Shown one piece after another: positions 19,201 through 28,000 of a stretch of DNA of 64,000 bases. Under the pieces are notes generated by a model, which made no database searches, was not told the origin of the DNA, and saw only the letters and a program-made list of their open reading frames with translations. The first letter of the stretch is position 1, and every line of letters begins with the position of its first letter. Made by a program: the position numbers and the translations under genes. The stretch lies in the NCBI RefSeq assembly GCF_019059575.1, contig NW_024881830.1:248001-312000 (forward strand), read 5' to 3'. Source of the stretch: Amphibalanus amphitrite. Taxonomy: Eukaryota; Arthropoda; Thecostraca; Balanomorpha; Balanidae.

Positions 19201-22200
19201 TGGAGCGTTTCCGGTGTCTATTGGATGTTGGAGAAGGTTGGTGGTTCCAATGTCGTCTGGATGTGTGCTGAATATGTCTTGGAAACGCATTGTTAGGTCC
19301 TTGACTTTCCGTTGCCCCACCTCAGACAGGTCGGAGCACGTCAAATCTAGACCAGGTACTGCTCCGCAGTTACCTGGGTTGGCTTCCCTTTCTTTGTCTT
19401 CACACCAATCATATTCACCTCCGTCCGCGGATAGTGTGTAGAAGGTGCCAATATCAGTACCCCTGAGAATTCTGGCTTCCTCCGTTGTTGCATTCGTAAC
19501 CCTCACGGGCACTGTTCCTTCTATGGACATGCTGGCCACTGTCCTGGGTACGAGTAGGTCTTCCTGATCGAGTTTGTCGTTCGGTTCCATCACTCCTTCT
19601 AGTGGCTGAGGGTCGTTCTCCAGGATTCTTCCGTCAACAGGATGGAGCTTTGCCCATATCACAGTTTCTGTTCTGGGAGGGATCACAACTGAGCAAGCTG
19701 TCTTCACTCTCGATCGTCGTGGCCGGATCTCTTCGTAGGTAGGTAGTGTGAACTTGATGTCTTGTATTTGTAGCGTCCCGTTCGCATCGTCGAGGACCGT
19801 TCCCACCTGACAGCAGAAGTCTCGCCCGAGGACTACATCGTGTATGAGGCCGTCTACCACTGACATGGTTGGGCACTCTACTCGTCTGTGCTGTATAAAC
19901 ATTGTCATACCCCGCACTTCTCCTAGAATAGGGACTCTCTCGCCTCCCACGCCTATTGCTGCCCTTTTCGGGGGCAGCATCGTGATGCCTATATCATTAC
20001 GTACGTGTTCGTAAAGTGTGCTACTTAGCATCGAAAAGTCTGCTCCCGAATCGACGAGAGCCCAGCAGGTGAGACTGGCGATGCCTACTTCTATCATTGC
20101 AGCTGTTTGTGGGGACTGGCTGAGTATGTGTGCTGAATCCCGTCCCGCAGATCCAACACTTACCAGTTTTCCGACTGCGGTGGCTGGTAGGCGCCTGATG
20201 TCTTCACTCTGGTCTCTCTTCTATCTGGCGACTTTTGACGTTGGCTGATCAATCGCTGGTAGTGCTGGCATTCGACCATCCAGTGGCCATCTTCACCGCA
20301 GCACAGGCACCACGGGGCCCGTTGTTCTCTGATGGTGTTAGTGCGCTTTTGCCGGTGTGATTGTCGCGTATTTGGGCAGAAGCGTCGAATGTGTCCTACT
20401 TCACCACAGCCGAAGCATCTGATGCTGTTTCTGTCCTGTTGGTCATTCCTGCTAGGTCTCCCTAATGCAGGGCTAGGGCGTGGTGTGGCAGCCGAACCGG
20501 TAACCGGTGCCGGCTGGAAGTTCCCTGGTTGCTGGTGGGGTTGTTCCCAGACGGCAGGCACGTCACCTCCGATCCCCGTTTCTGATGTAGGGCATGCTTG
20601 GAGGGCCATAACTGAACCGGGATCCGGTGTCAGAGAGGCGATGACCTGCTGTTGTCGGTGTAGTTCGGTGACTTTCGAGATGGCCTCGTCGATGGTTTTT
20701 GGTTTGTCGATGAACAGCTTCCTTTGCAGCCAGGGGTCTTGCAGTCCACATATGAAGCGGTTGACCACGGTTTGAATGACTTGGTCGTTTGTGTCCGCCT
20801 GGTTCTGGTACGTCCACCTTGCCAGCTTTTTAAGTCTGTCTCCGAACTACTGCACACTCTCGTTTGGTTGTCTGGTCGCTTGGGAGAATGATGCAAAGGC
20901 CTGTAGTTCGTCGATTTTAGAACCAAATGTATTCTCGAGGTTGGATTTGACCGCTGTGTACTCTTTCTGTTTCTCGTCAGATAAGGCTGCGCAGGTATCA
21001 AGTGCCTTGCCTTCCAACAGACTCACCAGTACGTGAAGTTTGTCACTGTCCGACAGCTGAGCTGTTCGAGCTTCGAAGCGTCCTATCCATGTGTCCCAAT
21101 CCTCTCCGACTGCGCCCGAAAATGGTGGTGCCCGTGTATACAGCAGTAATTTGGGGTCCATTGTTTTGCTCAGGAATCGCTAGGTTTTGATAAAAGTTAA
21201 TTATAAACTGTCAGGGCGTAGGCCCGATAGTTAATTGACAACGGTAACTGCTGGCTACAAACCGTTTAGTATGTGTCCGGTATTGGGTAACGATAGACGT
21301 TAACTCCAAACCGTTACCTATTTCTTCGGTATTGGGCAACGATAACCGTTAGCTCAAAACCGTTACGACTTTGCCCGGTGTTGGGTAGCGATAAACGTTA
21401 AGACTCCAAACCGTTGATTGCTTTGTCAGGTCAAGTATCGTGGTACAAGCCTAAATCATACAAACAATAGACTTCTCACCTTTGGGAGCGTTGGTTGGTC
21501 GGACCGCGCCAGTGTTAGCTGACACGCCAGCAGTCTCGTGGTAGGCAGGTGTATTCACAGACAGTCACACCCAGCAGCGTCAGCGGCACTCGTCACCACA
21601 CTCCGGCGCCGGCGACCGCCCGGCACCGCGCTCCGGTCGCCACTGCCCGCCGGCCCGCCGGCCGGCCGGCCGGCGCCCTGACCCAGTTCGGGTCAGCCGG
21701 GACGTCACTGCCCGTGACGTCACCGGCTCCGCTCTGCGGCGCGGCCCCCGATGCGCAACGTACATCCCAACAAATGTCTCTGAGCGTTATCAGTCTCCCG
21801 GCGGGGTCGACCACGCGGCGTGCCGTAGCCGTGCGTGGGGCCAGCCGCGGAGCCGCCGCTCCTTACGAGGAGTGGCGACCTTGCCCAGTGAGCGGCGACG
21901 ACCTTGCCCGGTAACCGGAGACGTCTGTGATCGACTATGGCTCGTGACGCGCCTGCCGATAACACAGATACTGCGTAACGCGATCTCTCTTCTCGTATCT
22001 GCGTGCACCGCACCGGAAGGTAGCCCTGGCGCCGCTGTGGGGGATGGGTCTGCTGTGCAAAGGCAAACACGATAACGTTCGGGTGACCTCTGACCTGACG
22101 TAACGACCTCTGACCCAACGTTATCGTTTTTGCCTTTGCACAGTGGAGGTATGATCCATAAATCGTCACCTCTTGTTTGGCACATTCTACTGTCTAATCG

Positions 22201-23220
22201 TACGCCCTTGGCCGTATTTAATCTGTTTTCCTCCCACCTTTGTCACGTCGCTCTCACTGCGACAGGACGTGCTGGCGGGTCTGTTTCTGGGCGTGCTGGT
22301 GCTCTGTTGTCTGATCCTGCCCTACATCGATGCTGTCGACGAGTATCTGGTGACCAACACCTACTCTCCGATCGCGCTGAGCGCGGTTATCGCGCTCTCG
22401 GTGCTGCTGTACCCGGCGGGCAACACGTGGACACCAGCCAGGTCAGTGGGCATTACTGGTGGACACGTTAGTTGGGTTGATAGCGAGAAATGTCGTTTTT
22501 GTTTGTTTGTTTGTTTGTTGACACCGGAATAGGTCACTTGGATTCATATATTGGTTCATGGTTGGTCAGTTGGAACTTGGAGTGACATATGAATATTTTT
22601 GACTTTGATGATCACTTTAACAGGTTAGTTCCCTGGGCTGTCGTGGTTTACACTGTTCAGATGCACCACTGGATCGGCCAGTTGGATGACGTATATTTAT
22701 TCCGTTGATCGTGTGTTGCAATAACTACATGCGGCCATTTGTGACTGCGGTACCGTATCCGATGCGACCCTTGTTATAAATATCCCTCTTTGCCTCCGAC
22801 AGGGGCGACACGGTGATCATCTGCGCCGTGGTTCTGGGCATCTACAGCGGCGCCTGGATGAACTACAGCAAGCACCTGATCAGCGCGGCCAGCTCGGCGC
22901 CGCCCTACGCCATCATCTGGCCGACGTACGAGATGTGGGGCCAGGTACTGGCGCGCAGCTCGATCGGACTCTGCTCGGTGCTGGCCACGCGGGCCATCTT
23001 CCGCAGTCTCTCGTACGCCACTGTGTGCGCCCTGCTGCGGCTCAACCAGCAGGATGTGACGCTGCGCCGCGCCAACGTCAGCCCGCGCCAGTTCGTCATC
23101 GTCGAGCTCAGCTACAAGTTCATGACGTACGCGGCGGTCGGGTTTGACATCATCTACACGGCGCCGCTGGTGTTCCGGCTGATCGGCATCGAGCGGCCAG
23201 AGTTCTACACGGAGGTGTAG
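10225..23220 (+). CDS. SGPP1: Sphingosine-1-phosphate phosphatase (SGPP family), 5 exons
   Basis: Removes the phosphate from sphingosine-1-phosphate in the ER membrane, returning sphingosine to ceramide synthesis. Exons: 10225-10774, 11057-11220, 13617-13706, 22266-22441, 22803-23220 (stop TAG); phases join and give about 465 aa, near the family length. The three lipid-phosphatase motifs are present: KX6RP as KDVLKIPRP, PSTH in exon 2, and SRX5HX3D as SRLYLGMHSVL in exon 3 with its Asp the first residue of exon 4. Exon 1 has an acidic, Ser-rich cytosolic N-terminus and a first membrane segment (HALFVFGSALGDELFYATFF); more hydrophobic helices follow in exons 4-5. The family has two vertebrate members; which one this matches is unresolved. 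Introns 2 and 3 carry transposons. Confidence 0.93.
11925..11980 (+). repeat. Duplicated copy of the phosphatase exon-3 acceptor junction
   Basis: A 53-bp unit starting GACACT, containing GTGTTTTGTTCGGCAG and then TACCCGGTGATCC, is repeated at 13578-13631, where it is the real intron 2/exon 3 junction. The two copies would be directly adjacent without the hAT-like element between them. The upstream copy keeps the pyrimidine tract and AG (11962-11963) and is a decoy 3' splice site. Its reading frame runs straight into the transposon. Confidence 0.85.
11981..13572. mobile_element. hAT-like nonautonomous element in phosphatase intron 2
   Basis: Starts CATTAGCGTCGCCA and ends with the inverted CATAGGCGTCGCCAG (10 of the first 12 positions match). 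It is flanked by a perfect 8-bp duplication ATCCCGAC at 11973-11980 and 13573-13580. Both ends carry a G/C run next to the terminal repeat. The interior (about 12400-12970) has degenerate repeats of CTGAGGG(C/T)CC type and no transposase. Confidence 0.8.
13921..14180 (-). repeat. 3' LTR of the Gypsy-type element
   Basis: 260 bp, TG...CA. Identical to the other LTR except T/G within CCCGTGACTTCACC (left) versus CCCGTGACGTCACC (right). Very GC-rich centre with alternating CCGG. Confidence 0.95.
14397..15539 (-). CDS. Extra ORF of the LTR element: coiled coil plus SGNH/GDSL hydrolase domain
   Basis: Starts at ATG 15539 (a non-ATG extension to 15572 is possible), about 85 nt after the pol stop, in the same strand, and ends TGA at 14397; about 380 aa. 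The N-terminus is a heptad-like coiled coil (SEELESLRVRVAELEARV), followed by an acidic Pro/Ser/Gly-rich linker to about residue 205. The C-terminal half has the SGNH esterase blocks in order: VLVVGDSMVRR (Ser, block I), AAQGGLSW (Gly, block II), LLWIGGNDIYPG (Asn, block III) and RDGIHLAGPGY (Asp/His, block V). All catalytic residues are present. No signal peptide or membrane helix, so it is not an envelope-type protein. Coiled coil plus esterase resembles ORF1 of CR1-type non-LTR elements; its role here is unknown. Confidence 0.82.
   Translation of the reverse strand: MMFSFPEMATTSEELESLRVRVAELEARVTSLELGGRRVLPSDAAADATPPAEDVVLGSPDVLAQLLGSPLPDELWDAGDWAISNMTQGEWGLLSPTSGPGPAVAAAKSPEPSEVGGLLVTIDGRRSVQSSSPDRRSAEVVSRESNEAGEQQTTAGAGGADGASTGLASVAGSVPPPTPPPGTRGEAVLVVGDSMVRRARFSTRPPFHLTVAAQGGLSWRCGLDWVRHQVATWSETSRAEGRRLGPVLLWIGGNDIYPGPGGRGGAPDMATIVTFLSELAGVVPDVSLIGPTPRPAHDDGKLWNDTPAFRFERELRHSCRTKVLSVGRRVCQWRNGKRRGYYVYASACFARDGIHLAGPGYERLGSRLPSWLVADAADSP
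15625..20097 (-). CDS. pol: Pol polyprotein of the Gypsy-type element
   Basis: An uninterrupted frame of about 1490 aa. Domains in order: aspartic protease (VDSGAD near residue 16), reverse transcriptase with YLDD active site and FTTLDM motif, RNase H (RLYTDACNTSVGAVL; YDKEL; ITDHKP), integrase zinc finger (H..H..CRSCVPCQRR), integrase core with the DDE triad (ALDITEM, HSDQGPQF, then YHPQSDGMVERF), and a GPY/F-like module (MPYKGPGVIVRAI). The tail is Ser/Pro/Glu-rich. It lies in a different frame from gag (equivalent to -1), so expression probably needs ribosomal frameshifting. No internal stop, consistent with a recent insertion. Confidence 0.95.
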   Translation of the reverse strand: MIEVGIASLTCWALVDSGADFSMLSSTLYEHVRNDIGITMLPPKRAAIGVGGERVPILGEVRGMTMFIQHRRVECPTMSVVDGLIHDVVLGRDFCCQVGTVLDDANGTLQIQDIKFTLPTYEEIRPRRSRVKTACSVVIPPRTETVIWAKLHPVDGRILENDPQPLEGVMEPNDKLDQEDLLVPRTVASMSIEGTVPVRVTNATTEEARILRGTDIGTFYTLSADGGEYDWCEDKEREANPGNCGAVPGLDLTCSDLSEVGQRKVKDLTMRFQDIFSTHPDDIGTTNLLQHPIDTGNAPPVKQQPRRVPHRLREQVEAQKARMLASGVIEDSSSPWCSPVVLVKKRDGSARFCVDLRAVNSATQPVAYPLPRIDEALDGLSGARFFTTLDMTAGYWQVEIAPEDREKTAFSTGRGLHQFRKMAMGLRNAGATFQRLMELVLAGVDAKTCLVYLDDVVLFNKTEEGHLETLEEVFEAVRKAGLKLKPQKCFIGKKEVTFLGHHVTQEGIRPDPSNIEKVLNWPKPATDGEMKSFLGLCGYYAKFIPEYAEVSRPLREAANQKGVIRWTTELDTAFGVLKKSLASPPVLSLPTFKGTFRLYTDACNTSVGAVLTEEVDGDEKVIAYESKVLSKQQRRWPTYDKELWAVVHAIRRFRQYTTGAQFHVITDHKPLANIPKSIDSQRDGTGRRGRWATELSSFDFEVTIKTGIEHTNADALSRKPPSEIEQSETAVEREDGQRNDPGGGNARGVSDYSPSDELQYTYSERPQHLCQVWRTPKSAHLTTDSDDIIQPPPDPERVTGESARLISATEQTKLYATSKEDHRKAAGEEHSKLLGAQCADPVLARLKELLERARKPGQQDLHEELGEWAYIRSRWSDVTIEEGLVGLQCKLRGRRAFQILVPSELREDVLKWVHEHPVSGHMGTQKTVGRLLNRFSWPGMCNQAKAFCRSCVPCQRRNRPTPRRRAPMISETTNRPFERIALDITEMPVSTSGNKYALVVMDYFSKYVRIFPMKDQKAITVSSCLMDWVYELGVPERLHSDQGPQFESTIFQELCKQLGIKKTRTTPYHPQSDGMVERFMRTLKDMVAKYIDAQGLTWDRDVQAYAMAYNSAVHDTTGYSPFFLIHGFEPRLPVDVAFGTPQDIVEIRSFPEERRKVLMKAFDDVRRATTRAAAEATKRYDQDSRYTAYQTGDKVWIRDYTASVGGKPKLGMPYKGPGVIVRAIGEAGKEVTYQVRLPGSKDRVIHHNDLKPLIQRPGINNSTKEREESGARHSTRSSAVPSPSVDDRPPGIGSRAPRTSINCNGSQAMPPHPPSSSYQHSAALPREDGHTFGGEMDRGAENIEDTESGSSSSGTPRETSGISEDSELTERGSSSPETPGAASGCPKGNEDADGESGYTAQDIVSDTQEEVTPIPNMQADGDFESETPQQESRSAQSPDMPYDESMITPYITRSGRQSIPVMTYQAGVSPTVAELKHKYELFLKKKGEGE
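20160..21161 (-). CDS. gag: Gag of the Gypsy-type element, interrupted by one in-frame TAG
   Basis: Starts ATG at 21161. The first about 104 codons give a capsid-like N-terminal region (GEDWDTWIGRFEAR). A TAG stands in frame at 20847-20849. The same frame then continues open to 20160 through the rest of the capsid region and two zinc knuckles, CFGCGEVGHIRRFC and CLCCGEDGHWMVEC (CX2CX4HX4C). Everything else in the element is intact. The TAG could be an inactivating point mutation, a readthrough codon, or a sequence error; I cannot tell which. Confidence 0.85.
21231..21427 (-). repeat. Tandem repeats of about 49 bp in the element's leader
   Basis: About four units between the 5' LTR and gag, each with GGTATTGGGTAACGATA...CGTTA...CAAACCGTT on the plus strand. 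Starts fall near 21231 (partial), 21278, 21327 and 21376. Such leader repeats can be enhancers or RNA signals; function is not shown. Confidence 0.75.
21513..21772 (-). repeat. 5' LTR of the Gypsy-type element
   Basis: 260 bp direct repeat of 13921-14180. In element sense it is followed by the candidate primer-binding site (complement of plus 21501-21511). Confidence 0.95.
22054..22142. repeat. Inverted repeat with 26-nt arms in phosphatase intron 3
   Basis: Arms TGTGCAAAGGCAAACACGAT... (22054-22079) and its complement at 22117-22142 match at 25 of 26 positions. The 37-nt loop contains GACCTCTGACC twice. The repeat lies outside the LTR element. It could be a short foldback element. Confidence 0.7.
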
Positions 23221-24872
23221 CCACGCCGGGCTGGTTACACGCGGTTGGCGTCCGCAGAGTGCAGGAAAGAGGGCGCGCGGCGTGATGGACGCGGATCTAG
23301 TGAAGGGCACGGTTGTCGCCATGACACGTCGGCACTGCTCACGGGTACAGTGCCTGGTTTGGTCAGCTGTGGACGCATCCAGAACTCGTGGCAATGCCCA
23401 AAGAGACACTTTGCGATGGACGGATATGCACAGCACATAGTTGCAGCCTGCGGGCTTTATGGGCCGCCGCGCGCCACCGCTGTCGCTCAACGTGCACTAA
23501 TCATTTAGTGAAAATTATCCTGCATGCTCATGTTTAAATATGTATAAGTTAAATTTAAACTATGAATCGCCTCTTCAATCCGTATTTCTTCTCACGAACG
23601 GGTGCGTGTGTTTATGTGTGTATGTGTGCGTGTGTGCGCACCAGTTGAGACCAACCGTGATTGCTGGCGTACCGGGTCCGGTCTCCAATCACGCAGTAAC
23701 GATGACACCGCAGCCTGCAGGGCGGCGCGGGTGTGCACCCAACTGACAGGGACAGCACGCGCTGCCCGCAGGGCTCTTCATTCTACAATCTGTATCTCGT
23801 CATACTATCGATAATTCCAATGGCGGGCACCATCTGCGCCTTTATTCACCACATTTACGCACGGTCACCAAACGCCTATATCCGTCGTGCAGTGTGGTGT
23901 GTGGCTGCAGCTGTTTGCCGTTTTGTCCGAGTTCCTGTGATGGCCAATGTTTCCAGTGCAATCAAGACGTGGAATACACGCTGTTTGGGATGGACGACAC
24001 GTCGGTCGAGAGGAGTACCGCAGGCCTAAGGGAAAGGGAATCTTTGGCACGGCGCCGGCGATACGAGAGTGTCGAGCGCAAAACGATCCTAGAATCATCG
24101 GATGCGGTGGTTGCTGTCTTGGTGCAATACGTCATCAATCATTCGAGTCTTACTGTCGAAAAGAACAAAAAGATAAGGGCGATGATGATAGCGCTAATCA
24201 ATTTAAAACAAAGGACAGCCATTAAATCAGCTGACGAATGGCTCTGTGGAATGAGACACCCCGAGTGACAGAACAGTTCCACACGACTACCCCATTAGGA
24301 GTTCATTTATTTCAGAATAAAGCCAGGTTATACCTCAACCAGCGACCAAAGACGGTCATAAAAATAGTACACAATCTCCATGCAATAGGCCGTTTGTTCC
24401 CACACGGTGGGAGATTGTTCCCCGTAACAATGCTCCCGGACCAGCACTGGAAAAGCCTCTTCGGCCTCGGCTGCGGTAGCATAAACATACAACCCACTCA
24501 AAAACACATAGAAAAATACAATGTCAGGGGCGGTCCGATTTCCACCCCTTATTGCATACCACCGACAATATCCACGCAGCAATATCCTTTACCATCACTA
24601 AAAATCATCTCGTACACGAGAAAAATACTATGTCGTTTCGGCGCACAGTCGTTGAGCGCCTGTAATGCAGGACATGCCACGGCCATTGGTAAGAGGGTAC
24701 CACAGCCAGACAGCGTCGAGTCCAGGGGTGTAGGGCGCGCGCGTCACACATCAATACCGCAGAGGGGGCACTTCACCAGCACCGCAGAGAGCCATCACTC
24801 GCAACAAGACCACCGTCAGCCAGAAGAGGAGACGAGAGGAGACGAGGGGAGCGAGAGAGGAGAGGAGAGGAG

Positions 24873-24922
<50 letters not shown>

Positions 24923-25025
24923 GAGAGGAGAGGAGAGGAGAGGAGAGGAGAGGAGAGGAGAGGAGAGGAGAGGAGAAGAGAGGAGAGAATCGACTGTGTC
25001 ACAACCTGCCCCACCTCTGTCCCCA
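23221..25025. other. Convergent 3' ends of phosphatase and transporter genes
   Basis: No coding exon recognised. AATAAA at 24316-24321 on the plus strand and the complement TTTATT at 24306-24311 could serve the two convergent genes, but both are far from one of the stops. Contains a short TG/GTGTGC-rich stretch near 23605-23640 and the GA microsatellite at 24826-24985. Confidence 0.4.
24826..24985. repeat. GAGAG/GA microsatellite
   Basis: About 160 bp of (GA)n followed by (GAGAG)n or (GGAGA)n on the plus strand. It begins roughly 40 bp past the transporter stop codon, so it would be a pure CT/TCTCC tract in the transporter 3'UTR. Confidence 0.95.
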
Positions 25026-28000
25026 TCAGCTAACATCCAGCGGCGCGGAGCCGTCGTTGGTCAGCATATCCAGCGCCATCCGGGCGGCCGCCGCCGGCGT
25101 CACGGCGAAGGCGGTGCCTTTGGCCGCTGCCGTGGGTGCGACGTCCGCTAAGACGGAAGCGGAATCATTGGCTCCTGCTAAGACGGCAGATGCAGTATCA
25201 TTGGCGGAGGATATGACATCATGGGCGGCTGCCAAGGCGGCGGAGGCGGTATCATTGGCGGTTGCTAAGGCGGAAGATATGGTATCATTAGCGGCTGCTA
25301 AGACGACGGAAGCGGTATCATTGGCAGCCACTAAGACAGCTGATGCGGTGCTGCTAGCCGCTACTGCGGCTGCAGTCTTGCCAGCCGCTGCAGCAGCGGT
25401 TCCACTGCCGTTGGCGGCTGCCTGTACCGTGTCGATCACGTTAGTCACTGCGACGGGCACTGCCGATGATGGAGATAAAGGCTCGTCGGGACCTTCGGCC
25501 ATTCGTGAGAGGGCGTCCGTAGTGGCGATCACAGCTCCGACCACGCCGATACCGATCAGGAACATGTCGAAAATCTTCTCCCGTCGGGTGATCGAACTGC
25601 AACACAACGGAGTATGACGTGTGAAAACCCAGTGAAAACATTCTTTTGGAATGTATTATTGAACAAGATATCAGATACCGTTGCCCAAGTGCCTAATATC
25701 CGGACCATCACCGAGCGACCAAAGGAAACAAGACGAGTTAAGTAAGTGAAAAGTATCACACTGATCAGTGATCACTGATAATAAATGTTGAGATTTCGTG
25801 CACACATGACCGCGGCTGGGTATCTGTGGCGACATTGCTCTATCAAACGTCACGGATACAATCACTTAAAAATAAAATCACGATAAATCACCCAAATATG
25901 AGCTAAAACTCTTCCGAATTTCAATGATCACAACTACCAGCAACTCGCCCGGTCGAAAGGTTCAGTAAAGCTTTTCAACACTCATGAGGATAAAAGTCTA
26001 CTCGTACCATCAAACTCCGAAGAGCCCACGCCAAACATCTTCTATGGGTTGAATGAAATAAACATTTGCTTTGATGACTAGCAGGGTTCAGGGATGGATC
26101 ACAAAGCAGAAGCGATCCGGAAGGTGACTACCGAAGTGCGCTCGGGCCGTCGTAAACGATCGTATACCGTACCGTATTGTATATATCGTATACGATTGGG
26201 CCGTCGTATGCCGTCGACACGACACGCAGCGCGTGTCGTATCGCAAGCATATTGCGCTGTGCGCAGTGTGTGCACTTGCGTTCGTTGAGCACATGAGTGC
26301 ACTGTGCATTGCCGCTGTCGCAGTACGTTGTTGTGTACTGTACAGTATCGCGTAGTGCGCGACACTGCACACGTGGTTCTCGGCACTGACCGTCGGCGCA
26401 GTCGCAGGTGGAACAGTCCGGGCAGAACGAAGGCCAGCAGCGTGCAGCAGGTGCCGCCGATGATGGCCATCAGGTTGGCGAAGTTGGGGATCATCACGAC
26501 CACCAGGCCCGAGGTGGCCACCAGCAGCAGACGCAGAACGTTCTGCAGAGGCGGGGAGACTCCGTCAGACACACGCAAACGGGTCTGTACAGGCAGTAAC
26601 AGCCTGAATCACCTGCTACGGGAATCTAGCGTCAAACGGACACGATCTCAAAGTAACTAACTCTGGCATGGGCATATCAAATTATTCACAAGCTTTATGA
26701 CAAAACATATTTGGATTTCAAAAGACACATGACCACATTGCTTCTTTATAAAGACTTACTGATCAACCATGCTGATGAAGCATATCAACCCTCCACTGGC
26801 GATGATAATATAACCCTCCTTGCCATCCCCTGGCAAGGTTACTAACATACTCAGACCTTTGGATAAGGTCACTAGCATACTCACCCCTCTGGAAGTGGTC
26901 AGGTAGCTGGCCGGCAGACGTTTCTCAATGATCGTCACCACGGGAAACATCATCAGCGGGTAGGTGAAGAACAGCGAGAAGCACAGGCAGCACTTGACCA
27001 CCATGGCGAAGTCGATGGTGCCATCGCTGGGCGGCAGGTTCAGCGTGATGATCTCCCGAGTCTCTGACGGTGCAGAGGCGTGTGGAATGTCAGCGTGCGG
27101 CAGGCGGCGCATTCACCAGCATTACAAGCAATAACGACCCAAATATACTGCAAGCTCAAAGAGAATTGGGAAACATGAAACATTAGACAAGATGATGCAA
27201 AACATCTAATAACGAAACGTGATGATGCTAAGAACGGTGACAAAAGATTTAATGATCCGACAAACCAATTAACCAAGAGGGCAGTAGCGTAACCAACAAG
27301 GTCCGCCTGTACGGCGGCAGCCAGGTAACGGGACACTGCCGATGCGTGAGAACAAGGCGAATGACGCAAACCTGCCCAAAATAGCGACATACGACACACG
27401 GCCTGTTCACAACACCGAACACCACAAAACTACCCCGGCGGCACTCACCGGGCCCGAACGATATGTATCCGGAGCAGCCGAACACGACGTACAGAGCCGT
27501 CACCCAGAACATGGTGCGGCCAAAGTACATCTTGAACTTGGGCCGCACGTGCTCAGCGAGTGAGTTCTCCAGCGACAGAATCATTCCGGCGCCCTGCACA
27601 GACAAAGGTGTCAGAGGGGCAATGGTGGATACGGGTGGAGAAACTACTGTCAATTCGATGGGCTGACGGCCTAAATGGAACGCAGAGATAGCAGCTGGGA
27701 GCACCCGACACTGACGATGGGTAAACTCAGACCGACTGTCGTTGAGTGGTGTCTGCTGGAAGGAAGTTTACGTAGTGGCAGATGTGTCCCTAAGCATGCC
27801 TGATTTCGTATGTTTGGCGACATGAGTCAAACGTAAGCACGGTCGCACAAACGCTCAGCCAAACACGCATAATTAATTCTCACCTCATAGCAGTAGATGG
27901 CGATGGCAAAGAAGAACGGAAATCCTCGGGAGGAGAACTCCCGCGGGTGAAACCGCTCCATGACGTAGTAGTGCTCAAAGTCGAACCAGAACACCACGGC

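Larger units (their letters stand above)
13921..21772 (-). mobile_element. Complete Gypsy-type LTR retrotransposon with an extra SGNH-hydrolase ORF
   Basis: A 7852-bp element on the minus strand inside phosphatase intron 3. Two 260-bp LTRs (13921-14180 and 21513-21772) start TG and end CA and differ at one visible position. The target duplication is AATG (13917-13920 and 21773-21776). A purine tract, complement of CTCCTCCCCCCTT, abuts the 3' LTR, and TGGCGCGGTCC lies one base inside the 5' LTR as a candidate tRNA primer site. Order in its own sense: LTR, repeat-bearing leader, gag, pol (PR-RT-RNaseH-IN), extra ORF, LTR. Domain order RT before integrase places it with Ty3/Gypsy. Confidence 0.95.

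Noticed and set aside
24238..25617. Long plus-strand frame of about 459 codons
   Set aside because: It runs through the GA microsatellite and antisense to the last transporter exon. The spliced minus-strand reading explains the coding signal.
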